Shown: positions 15,847 to 24,685 of the stretch, piece by piece
Layout: each line of letters opens with the position of its first letter
Numbering within the stretch: the stretch's first letter is position 1
From: HGM04593 sp045591315
Lineage (GTDB): Bacteria > Bacteroidota > Bacteroidia > Bacteroidales > Bacteroidaceae
Direction: 5' to 3'
DNA length: 32,568 nucleotides
Assembly: GCA_045591315.1 (NCBI GenBank)
Contig: JAZNSN010000020.1
Location: forward strand, 1 to 32,568
Position numbers and translations under genes: made by a program
The notes under the pieces: model-generated
What the model saw: the letters and a program-made list of their open reading frames with translations, nothing else
Told to the model about the DNA's origin: nothing
Databases searched by the model: none

Positions 15847-16731
15847 ATGAACAGCAACAACCGCTTAGCAACCATATTGGGTATCGTTTCAGTACTTCTT
15901 GTGATTGCAGGATGCATACTCTCTTACGCACTCTTTCGCAGTGAGGAAAGAAAAGAGGAGGTAGAAGAGCTTATGGCTCTCGAAAGAGAGGAAATGCTGA
16001 ACGACCTTGCATCGGCACAGGTTCAGTACGATGAGCTGATGGTACGCATCAACAACGACTCCTTGAGAATAAAGCTAGAGCAAGAACAGTTGCGTACACA
16101 GCAGCTTCTTGAAGAACTGGAGCGCACGAAGACAACAAGTGCTGCAGAGATAACGCGTCTCAAAAAGGAGTTGAAGACCATACGTTCGGTACTGAAGAAC
16201 TATGTAATGCAGATAGACTCCTTGAACCGCGAGAATGCAAATCTGAAACAGGAGAACATTGTAGTCCGCGAAAAATACAAGGAAGCTTCCAGACAGATAG
16301 ATGACCTTTCGGAAGAAAAGAAGATTCTCAGCGAGAAGGTCACATTGGCATCACAGCTCGACGCTTCCAATGTAAGTATCTCCCTTTTGAGGAAGAATGG
16401 TAAAAAGACGGAGAACATAAAACGTGCCAAGCAGATTGAAGTAAGTTTCACCATAAACAAGAACATTACGGCCAGTACAGGAGAAAAGGTTGCATACATA
16501 CGGATTCTGCAACCCGACCAGGAAACTCTTGTCAAGAGCCAGAACAATACATTCCTATATGAGGACCGCCAGATTGGTTACTCCATGAGCAAGAATTTCG
16601 AGTTTACAGGCGAGACTAAAGAACTGACACTTTTCTGGAATATTGAAGAGACTCTGCAGAAGGGAACATACAGTGTATATATTTTCGTTGACGGAAACAT
16701 GATTGGTTCCGGAAGTGCAATTTTTGACTAA
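15847..16731 (+). CDS. Membrane-anchored coiled-coil protein of unknown function
   Basis: 294 residues. A single membrane helix near residues 8-30 (no cleavage site evident), a long coiled coil from about 35 to 170 (heptads rich in E, K, L, Q), then a ~120-residue C-terminal domain that looks beta-rich, with a strand pattern such as VSFTINKNITASTGEKVAYIRIL and ending YSVYIFVDGNMIGSGSAIFD. I do not recognise a named family with certainty; similar TM-coiled-coil proteins are common in Bacteroidales. It sits 24 nt after valS and 9 nt before the epimerase gene, so it is in the same transcript. Likely faces the periplasm; function unknown. Confidence 0.8.
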   Translation: MNSNNRLATILGIVSVLLVIAGCILSYALFRSEERKEEVEELMALEREEMLNDLASAQVQYDELMVRINNDSLRIKLEQEQLRTQQLLEELERTKTTSAAEITRLKKELKTIRSVLKNYVMQIDSLNRENANLKQENIVVREKYKEASRQIDDLSEEKKILSEKVTLASQLDASNVSISLLRKNGKKTENIKRAKQIEVSFTINKNITASTGEKVAYIRILQPDQETLVKSQNNTFLYEDRQIGYSMSKNFEFTGETKELTLFWNIEETLQKGTYSVYIFVDGNMIGSGSAIFD

Positions 16732-16740
16732 AAGCAAGAA

Positions 16741-17676
16741 ATGAAACGCATACTAGTAACAGGAGGAGCCGGATTCATTGGTTCACACCTATGTGAAAGG
16801 CTGTTGAAGGACGGAAATGACGTTATCTGTCTCGACAATTACTTTACCGGCAGCAAGGATAACATACGCCACCTGATTGGCAACGACCATTTTGAGCTGG
16901 TACGCCATGATATCACACAACCATACACTGCTGAGGTTGACGAGATATACAATCTTGCATGCCCTGCATCACCCGTACACTACCAGCACGACCCTGTAAA
17001 GACAATACAGACCTGCGTGATAGGTTCAATGAACATGCTGGGCCTTGCGAAACGTGTAGGAGCAAAGATACTTCAGGCATCGACAAGCGAAGTCTATGGC
17101 GACCCGAACATACACCCTCAGGTAGAGAGCTACTGGGGAAATGTGAACCCCATCGGAATACGTTCGTGCTACGACGAGGGAAAGAGATGTGCCGAAACGC
17201 TCTTTATGGACTATCATCGCCAAAACAACCTGCGCATAAAGATTATACGCATCTTCAACACATACGGCCCACGCATGAGCATGAACGACGGACGAGTGGT
17301 ATCTAACTTCATTGTCCAGGCACTCAAAGGCGAAGACATAACAATATATGGCGATGGAAAACAGACACGCAGTTTCCAGTATGTCGATGACCTTGTCGAA
17401 GGCATGATACGCATGATGGAAACACGCGACAATTTCCTAGGCCCCGTCAACATAGGCAACCCTGGCGAGTTCACCATGCTAGAACTGGCAGAAAAGGTAA
17501 TAGAGCTAACAGATTCAAAATCCAGGATTATCTTTGAGCCTCTGCCACAGGATGACCCTCGCCAGCGCAAGCCGGACATATCGCTTGCCGAAAAGGAACT
17601 TGGCGGCTGGCAGCCGGGAATCAAGCTCAATGAGGGCTTGCAATACACAATCGATTATTTCAGGAAATTAATTTAA
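16741..17676 (+). CDS. UDP-glucuronate decarboxylase (UDP-xylose synthase, SDR family)
   Basis: 311 residues. It converts UDP-glucuronate to UDP-xylose with enzyme-bound NAD. Extended SDR signatures: TGGAGFIGSH at 7-16, TSE at 115-117, and the YxxxK catalytic pair Y144/K148 in SCYDEGKR. Long conserved stretches (NLACPASPVHYQ, RIFNTYGPRM, GDGKQTRSFQYVDDL) are specific to UXS-type enzymes rather than dTDP-glucose dehydratases. It stands among housekeeping genes but its substrate is made by the Ugd encoded at 24686, so the pair forms a UDP-glucose to UDP-xylose route for surface glycans. Confidence 0.93.
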   Translation: MKRILVTGGAGFIGSHLCERLLKDGNDVICLDNYFTGSKDNIRHLIGNDHFELVRHDITQPYTAEVDEIYNLACPASPVHYQHDPVKTIQTCVIGSMNMLGLAKRVGAKILQASTSEVYGDPNIHPQVESYWGNVNPIGIRSCYDEGKRCAETLFMDYHRQNNLRIKIIRIFNTYGPRMSMNDGRVVSNFIVQALKGEDITIYGDGKQTRSFQYVDDLVEGMIRMMETRDNFLGPVNIGNPGEFTMLELAEKVIELTDSKSRIIFEPLPQDDPRQRKPDISLAEKELGGWQPGIKLNEGLQYTIDYFRKLI

Positions 17677-17689
17677 AACAATATATAAG

Positions 17690-19417
17690 ATGAATATTCT
17701 AGAACTTAGCGAACAGGAGATAGTACGCCGTGAAGCACTTGCCGAGCTGCGTAACATGGGAATAGAGCCATACCCTGCAGCCGAATACCCGACAAACGCA
17801 TTCTCAACAGACATTGTTGCAGAATTCAATGACGAAGAAGAACCACATGAGGTATGCATTGCAGGACGAATGATGAGCCGCCGCGTCATGGGCAAGGCAT
17901 CATTCATTGAGTTGCAGGACTCAAAAGGCCGTATCCAGGTATATATCACACGCGATGACATCTGCCCTGGCGAAAACAAGGACGGATACAACGTGCTTTT
18001 CAAGAGGCTGCTCGACATCGGTGACTTTGTTGGAATAAAAGGTATAGTATTCCGTACGCAGACCGGTGAGATTACAGTACATGCAAAGGAACTCACATTC
18101 CTCTCAAAGAGCATACGTCCGTTGCCTATCGTAAAGTACAAGGACGGCGTTGCTTATGACCGTTTCGAGGACCCTGAACTACGCTACCGCCAGCGTTATG
18201 TTGACCTTGTAGTGAACGAAGGCGTAAAGGAGATATTCATCAAGCGCAACAAGATATACAGTTCTATGCGCGAATTCTTCAACTCAAGAGGATACATGGA
18301 GGTGGAGACACCAGTACTGCAGTCAATCCCAGGCGGTGCCGCAGCACGTCCGTTCATCACACATCACAACGCGCTCGACATACCTCTCTATCTGCGTATT
18401 GCCAATGAGCTATATCTGAAAAGACTTATCGTAGGAGGCTTTGAGGGCGTATATGAGTTCTCAAAGAACTTCCGCAACGAAGGTATGGACCGCACACATA
18501 ATCCGGAGTTCACATGTATGGAGATTTATGTCTCATACAAGGACTACAACTGGATGATGTGCTTTACAGAACAGATGCTTGAGAAAATTGCACTCGACGT
18601 GAACGGAACTACAGAGGTGCAGGTCGGCGAGCACACTATCAGCTTCAAGGCACCGTTCCGCCGCGTGACAATGCTCGATTCTATCAAGGAGTTCACTGGC
18701 TACGACCTCAACGGAAAGAGCGAGGAGGAAATCTTCGCAATCTGCAAGGAACTCAAGATGGAGGTTGATGATACTATGGGCAAAGGCAAGCTTATCGACG
18801 AAATTTTCGGCGAGTTCTGCGAAGGCAACTACATACAGCCCACATTCATCACAGACTACCCTATCGAGATGTCGCCTCTCTGCAAGCGTCACCGTGACAA
18901 TCCGGACCTTACAGAGCGTTTCGAGCTCATGGTCAACGGCAAGGAGCTTTGCAACGCATACAGCGAGCTCAACGACCCGATAGACCAGGCTGAACGTTTC
19001 CAGGAGCAGTTGCGTTTGAGCGAGAAGGGCGATGACGAGGCAATGTTCATCGACAAGGACTTTGTACGTGCTCTTGAGTACGGAATGCCTCCGACATCGG
19101 GTATGGGTATAGGAATGGACCGCTTGGCAATGCTCATGACAGGGCAGACAACAATCCAGGAAGTATTGTTCTTCCCGCAGATGCGCCCCGAAAAGAAAGT
19201 GCCGAAGGACAATGCCGCTGCATTTGCAGCCATCGGAGTACCCGAAGAGTGGGTTCCTGTTCTGCACAAGGCTGGCTACAACCTCGTAAACGACCTCAAG
19301 GGCGGCAATGCACAGAAAATACAGATGGAGATTGGCGGCATAAACAAAAAGTTCAAGCTCGGCTATACAACTCCTGCCGTAAGCGATGTAGCTGCATGGA
19401 TTGAGAAACTGGGTTAA
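17690..19417 (+). CDS. lysS: Lysine--tRNA ligase (class II)
   Basis: 575 residues. N-terminal OB-fold anticodon domain (IAGRMMSRRVMGKASFIELQDSKG), then the class II core: motif 1 (GYMEVETPVLQ...GGAAARPF), motif 2 (FRNEGMDRTHNPEFT) and motif 3 (GMGIGMDRLAMLMTG). The core ends near residue 497 at FFPQMRPEKK. A further ~75 residues follow (IGVPEEWVPVLHKAGYNLVNDL...KLGYTTPAVSDVAAWIEKL), which read like a helix-hairpin-helix domain; such tails occur in Bacteroidetes LysS and make it longer than the ~500-residue E. coli form. 13 nt after the UXS gene. Confidence 0.97.
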   Translation: MNILELSEQEIVRREALAELRNMGIEPYPAAEYPTNAFSTDIVAEFNDEEEPHEVCIAGRMMSRRVMGKASFIELQDSKGRIQVYITRDDICPGENKDGYNVLFKRLLDIGDFVGIKGIVFRTQTGEITVHAKELTFLSKSIRPLPIVKYKDGVAYDRFEDPELRYRQRYVDLVVNEGVKEIFIKRNKIYSSMREFFNSRGYMEVETPVLQSIPGGAAARPFITHHNALDIPLYLRIANELYLKRLIVGGFEGVYEFSKNFRNEGMDRTHNPEFTCMEIYVSYKDYNWMMCFTEQMLEKIALDVNGTTEVQVGEHTISFKAPFRRVTMLDSIKEFTGYDLNGKSEEEIFAICKELKMEVDDTMGKGKLIDEIFGEFCEGNYIQPTFITDYPIEMSPLCKRHRDNPDLTERFELMVNGKELCNAYSELNDPIDQAERFQEQLRLSEKGDDEAMFIDKDFVRALEYGMPPTSGMGIGMDRLAMLMTGQTTIQEVLFFPQMRPEKKVPKDNAAAFAAIGVPEEWVPVLHKAGYNLVNDLKGGNAQKIQMEIGGINKKFKLGYTTPAVSDVAAWIEKLG

Positions 19418-19435
19418 CATATAAAAAGAAGTACT

Positions 19436-20434
19436 ATGGAACTATCCAACAAACAGGTTGCCATTATGGGCGGCGGAAGTTGGGCAACGGCAATAGCCAA
19501 GATTATTCTCAACAACGTTGATTCCATAAACTGGTACATCAGAAGGGACGACCGCATTGAGGACTTCAAGCGTTTGGGACACAACCCGGCCTACCTCTCA
19601 GCAGTCAAGTTCGACACCGACAGGATAAACTTCTCGTCGGACATAAACAAGATAGTAAAGGAGAGCGACATTCTAGTATTCGTCACACCTTCGCCATACC
19701 TCAAGAACCACCTTAAGAAACTTAAGGCCGACCTTGAGGACAAGTTCATAGTAAATGCCATAAAAGGTATTGTTCCTGATGAGAACCTTATAATATCGGA
19801 ATACTTCAACAAGGTTTACAAGGTTCCTTACGAAAACATTGCAGCCATTGCAGGCCCATGCCATGCCGAAGAAGTTGCATTGGAGCGTCTGTCGTACCTG
19901 ACTGTAGGCTGTTCGAGCATAGACCATGCGAAACAGTTTGCAAAGAAGCTTGCCAACAGTTTCATCAAAACATCGGTAAGCGACGACGTGGTAGGAATAG
20001 AATACGGTTCGGTACTTAAGAACATATATGCCATTGCAGCAGGAATATGCAGCGGACTCAAGTACGGAGACAACTTCCAGGCTGTGCTCATGTCAAACGC
20101 AGCAATTGAGATGAACCGTTTCCTTAACGTCGTTCACCCTATCGAGCGTACTATAAACGATTCTGTTTACATGGGCGACCTGCTTGTTACCGGTTACTCG
20201 AAGTTCAGCCGTAACCGTGTATTCGGAAGCATGATAGGAAAAGGCTATTCGGTTAAGAATGCACAGATAGAAATGGAAATGATTGCAGAGGGTTACTATG
20301 CCGCAAAGTGCATAAAGGAGATAAACGAGCACTACCGCATCAATACTCCTATCATTGACGCGGTGTATAACATCCTCTATGAGGGTATATCACCAGTCAT
20401 TGAAATAAAGCTGCTGACCGATTCATTCAAATAA
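19436..20434 (+). CDS. gpsA: Glycerol-3-phosphate dehydrogenase [NAD(P)+]
   Basis: 332 residues. It reduces dihydroxyacetone phosphate to sn-glycerol 3-phosphate for phospholipids and, potentially, for the CDP-glycerol type pathway encoded downstream. Motifs: nucleotide-binding GGGSWAT (12-18), lysine in NAIKG (K110), AGPCHAEE (139-146), and catalytic K195 in GSVLKNIYAIAAG; the late GDLLVTGYSKFSRNR element is also present. 18 nt after lysS and 25 nt before pgi. Confidence 0.95.
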   Translation: MELSNKQVAIMGGGSWATAIAKIILNNVDSINWYIRRDDRIEDFKRLGHNPAYLSAVKFDTDRINFSSDINKIVKESDILVFVTPSPYLKNHLKKLKADLEDKFIVNAIKGIVPDENLIISEYFNKVYKVPYENIAAIAGPCHAEEVALERLSYLTVGCSSIDHAKQFAKKLANSFIKTSVSDDVVGIEYGSVLKNIYAIAAGICSGLKYGDNFQAVLMSNAAIEMNRFLNVVHPIERTINDSVYMGDLLVTGYSKFSRNRVFGSMIGKGYSVKNAQIEMEMIAEGYYAAKCIKEINEHYRINTPIIDAVYNILYEGISPVIEIKLLTDSFK

Positions 20435-20459
20435 GAAGAAAATAAAAACAAGAACATAT

Positions 20460-21803
20460 ATGAAGAATATTTCATTGAACATCGACAAGGTAACAGGCTT
20501 TGTTACACGTGAGCAGATTCTTGCTCTTGAACCGCAGGTAAAGAACGCACAGAAGGCACTCGAAGAGGGCACATTGCCAGGCAATGACTTTCTCGGCTGG
20601 CTTCACTTGCCGACATCAATTACTCAGGAGCATCTCGACGACATAAAGGCAACAGCGCAGACACTCCGCGATAATTGCGAGGTTGTAGTGGTGGCAGGCA
20701 TTGGCGGAAGCTACCTCGGTGCACGTGCTGTCATCGAGGCACTCAGCAACAACTTCGCAGCTCTCATCAGCGACAACAGCAACCCTAGAGTGATATTTGC
20801 AGGACACAATATCAGCGAGGACTACCTTTTCGAGCTTACTGAGTACCTCAAAGGCAAGAAGTTCGGTGTCATCAACATCTCAAAGTCGGGCACAACAACA
20901 GAGACAGCTCTCGCATTCCGTCTTCTCAAGAAGCAGTGCGAGGAGCAGCGCGGCAAGGAGATGGCAAGCAAAGTTATCGTTGCTATCACCGACGCTGTAA
21001 AAGGTGCAGCACGCATAACCGCCGACAAGGAGGGTTACAAGAGCTTCATTATCCCCGACAACGTCGGCGGACGCTTCTCCGTACTCACTCCTGTAGGACT
21101 GCTTCCTATTGCCGTTGCCGGATTCGATGTTGAGGCACTTGTAAACGGTGCACGCGACATGGAGAAAGGTTTTGCTCCGGAAGTACCTTTCGAGGAGAAC
21201 ATAGCAGCGATGTATGCTGCAACACGCAACGCTCTTTATGCAAGCGGCAAGAAGATTGAGATTCTTGTAAACTACCAGCCAAAGCTCCACTTCACATCAG
21301 AATGGTGGAAGCAGCTCTACGGCGAGAGCGAAGGCAAGGAAAACAAGGGCATATTCCCGGCATCGGTTGACTTCACTACCGATCTTCACTCAATGGGACA
21401 GTGGATTCAGGAAGGCGAGCGCACTATCTTCGAGACAGTGCTTTCAATCGAGAAGCCAAACAGTTCACTCACCGTTCCTAGCGACGAGGAGAACCTCGAC
21501 GGCCTCAACTTCCTTGCCGGTAAGCATGTAGATGAGGTAAACAAGATGGCCGAACTAGGCACACAATTGGCACACGTTGACGGTGGTGTTCCGAACATAC
21601 GTATCTCAATACCGGAACTGAATGCCTACTACATCGGCCAGTTGCTCTACTTCTTTGAGATAGGTTGCGGCATCAGCGGCTATATCCTCGGAGTGAACCC
21701 ATTCAACCAGCCGGGCGTAGAGGCATACAAGAAGAACATGTTCGCTCTTCTTGACAAGCCGGGCTATGAGGAGGAGAGCAAGGCTATACGTGCAAGACTC
21801 TAA
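20460..21803 (+). CDS. pgi: Glucose-6-phosphate isomerase
   Basis: 447 residues, the short bacterial form. It interconverts glucose 6-phosphate and fructose 6-phosphate. The sugar-phosphate-binding SIS motifs are GIGGSYLGARA (80-90) and SKSGTTTETA (141-150); GGRFSVLTPVGLLPIA is the first Prosite-type signature region and FNQPGVEAYKKNMF near the C-terminus carries the last catalytic lysine. The gene lies in the co-directional housekeeping run with no promoter of its own visible. Confidence 0.97.
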   Translation: MKNISLNIDKVTGFVTREQILALEPQVKNAQKALEEGTLPGNDFLGWLHLPTSITQEHLDDIKATAQTLRDNCEVVVVAGIGGSYLGARAVIEALSNNFAALISDNSNPRVIFAGHNISEDYLFELTEYLKGKKFGVINISKSGTTTETALAFRLLKKQCEEQRGKEMASKVIVAITDAVKGAARITADKEGYKSFIIPDNVGGRFSVLTPVGLLPIAVAGFDVEALVNGARDMEKGFAPEVPFEENIAAMYAATRNALYASGKKIEILVNYQPKLHFTSEWWKQLYGESEGKENKGIFPASVDFTTDLHSMGQWIQEGERTIFETVLSIEKPNSSLTVPSDEENLDGLNFLAGKHVDEVNKMAELGTQLAHVDGGVPNIRISIPELNAYYIGQLLYFFEIGCGISGYILGVNPFNQPGVEAYKKNMFALLDKPGYEEESKAIRARL

Positions 21804-21835
21804 GAACCGTTACCAGGAATTTTATACAGTCTCTA

Positions 21836-22567
21836 ATGGATTACAATAGAGCAATTGAAACATATAAGCAACTGCAAGGCCACAAAGCCTTGCAGTTGCG
21901 TGCTGTATTATTCGACATGGACGGCGTGCTGTTCGACTCTATGCCCTACCATGCCGACGCATGGTCGAAGGTGATGACCGATGCAGGCTTTGTCTTCAGC
22001 CGCGAGGATGTATATATGAACGAAGGACGTACCGGTGCCGACACTATCAATACTGCAAGCCAGGCCCAGTTCGGCAAGAGTGCTGCAGAGGAGTTTATCA
22101 ACTCCCTCTGCAAGGCCAAATGCCGCATATTCGACACATATCCTCCAACACCACGCATGCCGGGAGCCATAGAACTTGTACAGAAGGTAAAGGCCTGCGG
22201 ACTCACCCCTATGATTGTAACAGGTAGCGGGACCCCAACCCTTCTCGACCGCATACAGAGCAACTTCCCAGGTCTGTTCAACGAGAATCACATCATAAGC
22301 AGTTTCCATGTGAAACGCGGCAAGCCCTACCCCGACCCTTATCTGTTGGCATTGGAGAGAGGCGGTCTTGAGCCACATGAAGCCATTGTTGTGGAGAATG
22401 CCCCGCTAGGAGTCACTGCTGGCGTTGCAGCAGGACTGTTTACCATAGCAGCCAATACAGGCCCTCTAAAGGACGAAGTCTTGAGCGAAGCCGGAGCAAG
22501 TCTGGTCTATCCCTCTATGCAAGCTCTGTGCGACGATTGGGAAATGCTATACAAGGAACTTAAGTGA
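21836..22567 (+). CDS. HAD-family phosphatase (beta-phosphoglucomutase-like)
   Basis: 243 residues. HAD motif I DMDGVLFDS has the nucleophile D27 and acid/base D29; motif II is in VTGSGTP, motif III is the lysine of KRGKPYPDPYLLAL, and motif IV ENAPLGV. A helical cap (residues ~35-100) sits between motifs I and II as in beta-phosphoglucomutase/phosphoglycolate phosphatase relatives. The substrate is not deducible. Its first ~20 residues are an extra helix before the core. The stop overlaps the GTG start of prmC. Confidence 0.88.
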   Translation: MDYNRAIETYKQLQGHKALQLRAVLFDMDGVLFDSMPYHADAWSKVMTDAGFVFSREDVYMNEGRTGADTINTASQAQFGKSAAEEFINSLCKAKCRIFDTYPPTPRMPGAIELVQKVKACGLTPMIVTGSGTPTLLDRIQSNFPGLFNENHIISSFHVKRGKPYPDPYLLALERGGLEPHEAIVVENAPLGVTAGVAAGLFTIAANTGPLKDEVLSEAGASLVYPSMQALCDDWEMLYKELK

Positions 22568-23403
22568 AGAGGATAATACCAATAATAAAGGATAGATTAG
22601 GCTGTTGCTACCCAATAGAGGAAACGACCGCCTTAACACGTATTATATCTACAGAGATACTTGACATCCCGCAAAGCACATTCTTCCTTAAGGACGATGT
22701 TACTCTCAATCCAAGGCAAGAAATGCTTTTATACAGCACCATTGAACGCCTCAAGAAACATGAGCCGATACAGTACATTCTAGGCCATTGCGACTTCTGC
22801 GGACACACCTTCAAGGTAACTCCCGATACCCTTATACCACGACCCGAAACAAGCGAACTTGTAGAGTGGATAGCAGAAGAACAAAAAGGGAGCAAAGTAA
22901 ATATACTTGACATTGGCACAGGCAGCGGATGTATTGCAATCAGCCTTTCGTGCAAGCTGCCGGGATGCAATATTGCAGCATGGGACATATCGTCAGGCGC
23001 ACTTGCCGTTGCAGAGGAGAACAACAGAAGCAACGGAAGTGAAGTGACTTTTTCACAAGTTGACATTCTGGCATATCAGCCGCAGTGTGAAATGTTCGAT
23101 ATTATCGTCAGCAACCCGCCATACATAAAAGAGAATGAGAGAAAGAGTATGGAAGCCAATGTACTCGATTGGGAACCGCATACTGCACTTTTTGTCCCCG
23201 ACAATGACCCGTTGCTATTCTACCGCGCCATAGCAGAGAAAGCACTGGTGATGCTCACACCAGGCGGAGCACTCTATTTTGAGATTAACCGCGCACACGG
23301 TGCAGAGACCGTAGAGATGCTGCAATCACTCGGTTACAGAAAGACAGAACTCCGCAAGGACCTCGCCGGAAACGACAGGATGATTAAAGCAATCAGACCA
23401 TGA
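22564..23403 (+). CDS. prmC: Peptide chain release factor N5-glutamine methyltransferase
   Basis: 279 residues. It methylates the glutamine of the GGQ motif of RF1/RF2 using SAM. Visible motifs: IPRPETSELV (91-100), SAM-binding DIGTGSGCIAIS (116-127) and the substrate-binding NPPY (184-187). The start is a GTG in the GTGA overlap with the HAD gene; no ATG occurs before the conserved N-terminal helical domain. It overlaps recX by ATGA. Confidence 0.95.
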   Translation: MKRIIPIIKDRLGCCYPIEETTALTRIISTEILDIPQSTFFLKDDVTLNPRQEMLLYSTIERLKKHEPIQYILGHCDFCGHTFKVTPDTLIPRPETSELVEWIAEEQKGSKVNILDIGTGSGCIAISLSCKLPGCNIAAWDISSGALAVAEENNRSNGSEVTFSQVDILAYQPQCEMFDIIVSNPPYIKENERKSMEANVLDWEPHTALFVPDNDPLLFYRAIAEKALVMLTPGGALYFEINRAHGAETVEMLQSLGYRKTELRKDLAGNDRMIKAIRP

Positions 23404-23879
23404 AAAAACCGTTGACACCTGCAGAAGCCCTGAACAAGGCAGCCGCCTACTGTACACTTTGCGAGAGGTGTACAAGCGAGGTCATGTCCAAGCTTATACA
23501 ATGGAGAATCGAGCCTTTTGAACAGGTGAAAATAATAGAGAGACTGCAACAGGAGGAATTCATCGACGAGGAGCGTTATTGCAGAGCGTTTGTGAATGAC
23601 AAGGTCCGCTTCAACCGATGGGGACGCATAAAGATTACAGCATCCTTGCGGGAAAAGAAGTTGCCGGCTGATGCAATACGCAACGCAGTAAACAATATTG
23701 ACACAGAACAATACAAGCAAAGCCTCATCGAAGTTATAGAGAACAAACGAAGAGAACTTAAGGGAAAGAACGACATTGCTTCACAACAGAAGATTATACG
23801 GCATGCAGTAAGCCGCGGCTTTGAACCGGCACTCGTGATAAAATGCATTAAATACAAAGGCGATGAAATGGATTTCTGA
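23400..23879 (+). CDS. recX: Regulatory protein RecX
   Basis: 159 residues. RecX binds RecA filaments and limits their activity. It shows the repeated three-helix pattern: CERCTSEVMSKLIQW, then a second repeat with FIDEERYCRAFVNDKVRFNRWGRIKITASL (the classic RecX F[IV]D..RYA..F...K....G..KI...L block), then QKIIRHAVSRGFEPALVIKCIK. Start ATG overlaps the prmC stop (ATGA) and its 3' end overlaps the comF-like gene by 17 nt, so translation is coupled. Confidence 0.9.
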   Translation: MKKPLTPAEALNKAAAYCTLCERCTSEVMSKLIQWRIEPFEQVKIIERLQQEEFIDEERYCRAFVNDKVRFNRWGRIKITASLREKKLPADAIRNAVNNIDTEQYKQSLIEVIENKRRELKGKNDIASQQKIIRHAVSRGFEPALVIKCIKYKGDEMDF

Positions 23880-24552
23880 CCTGCTTGACATAATATTTCC
23901 ACGACGTTGCTGCGTCTGCGGCGAGATATTGTCGGCCCAGGAACAGCATATATGCCTTAACTGCCTCTATGCCTTGCCCAGAGTTGAGCCGCACATAGCC
24001 GAAGAAATAGAGAAAATATTCTGGGGCAAAATAGATATTGAGCGCGCCACATCGTTCATCTACTACCACAAAGGCTCGCCCTACAACAGCATAATCCATG
24101 CTCTCAAATACAAAGGACGCCCATGGATAGGCATGTACTTTGCTAGAATAGCAGCTGCCGGACTGAGTGAGAAGGGATTCTTCGACAACATAGATGCCAT
24201 TATACCAATGCCACTTTCAGGCAAGAAGAAGAGCAAGCGCGGATACAACCAATGTGACTACATAGCTGAAGGCATATCACATGCAACAGGAATTCCTGTA
24301 TTGAAAGGAATTGTAGAACGAAGCATCTCCAACGAAACACAGACCGACAAGAACCGCGACGAGCGTTGGGAGAATGTAAAGGGAATCTTCGCTCTCAGAA
24401 AGCCCGAACAGCTTGAAGGAAAGCACATTCTTCTTGTCGATGACATTCTCACTACAGGTGCCACTCTGGCAAGTTGCGCATCTACAATACAGGCCGGCTG
24501 CAACTGCAAGACAAGTATTTTCACATTGGGCTACACCTCGCAGACCGTTTAG
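23863..24552 (+). CDS. ComF-type phosphoribosyltransferase-like protein
   Basis: 229 residues. An N-terminal zinc ribbon has C16, C17/C19 and C31, C34 (RRCCVCG...CLNC), and the C-terminal half is a PRTase fold with the PRPP loop VDDILTTGAT at 192-201, preceded by PMPLSGKKKSKRGYNQ. This is the ComF/amidophosphoribosyltransferase-like family: needed for DNA uptake in naturally competent bacteria, though here no other competence gene is near and the biochemical role is open. It overlaps recX by 17 nt and ends the housekeeping run before the ugd promoter. Confidence 0.92.
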   Translation: MKWISDLLDIIFPRRCCVCGEILSAQEQHICLNCLYALPRVEPHIAEEIEKIFWGKIDIERATSFIYYHKGSPYNSIIHALKYKGRPWIGMYFARIAAAGLSEKGFFDNIDAIIPMPLSGKKKSKRGYNQCDYIAEGISHATGIPVLKGIVERSISNETQTDKNRDERWENVKGIFALRKPEQLEGKHILLVDDILTTGATLASCASTIQAGCNCKTSIFTLGYTSQTV

Positions 24553-24603
24553 GACAAAACTGTATCTTAAACAGACCCTCTCTGTATTTAATCTCAAATT
24601 GAA

Positions 24604-24635
24604 TTTGTTTTTTTCATATAAACATTCTAAATTTG
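24604..24635 (+). promoter_or_regulatory. Promoter of the surface-glycan operon
   Basis: TTTG at 24604-24607, exactly 20 nt, then TAAATTTG at 24628-24635: a full Bacteroidales consensus promoter. The start would be near 24642, 44 nt before the ugd ATG. It is the only convincing promoter between 24552 and 31509, so the six genes that follow may be one transcript. Confidence 0.8.
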
Positions 24636-24685
24636 CGTGTTATGCCATTAATAGTCAAAGGTTGCATAACCCAAAACAGAATATC

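Noticed and set aside
18533..19420. 295-residue open frame on the minus strand opposite lysS
   Set aside because: Pure antisense shadow of the clear lysS coding sequence; cysteine- and leucine-rich translation with no motif or start signal.
24413..24685. 91-codon upstream extension of ugd
   Set aside because: It overlaps the 3' end of the comF-like gene and the promoter; the Rossmann-fold start at 24686 fits the family.
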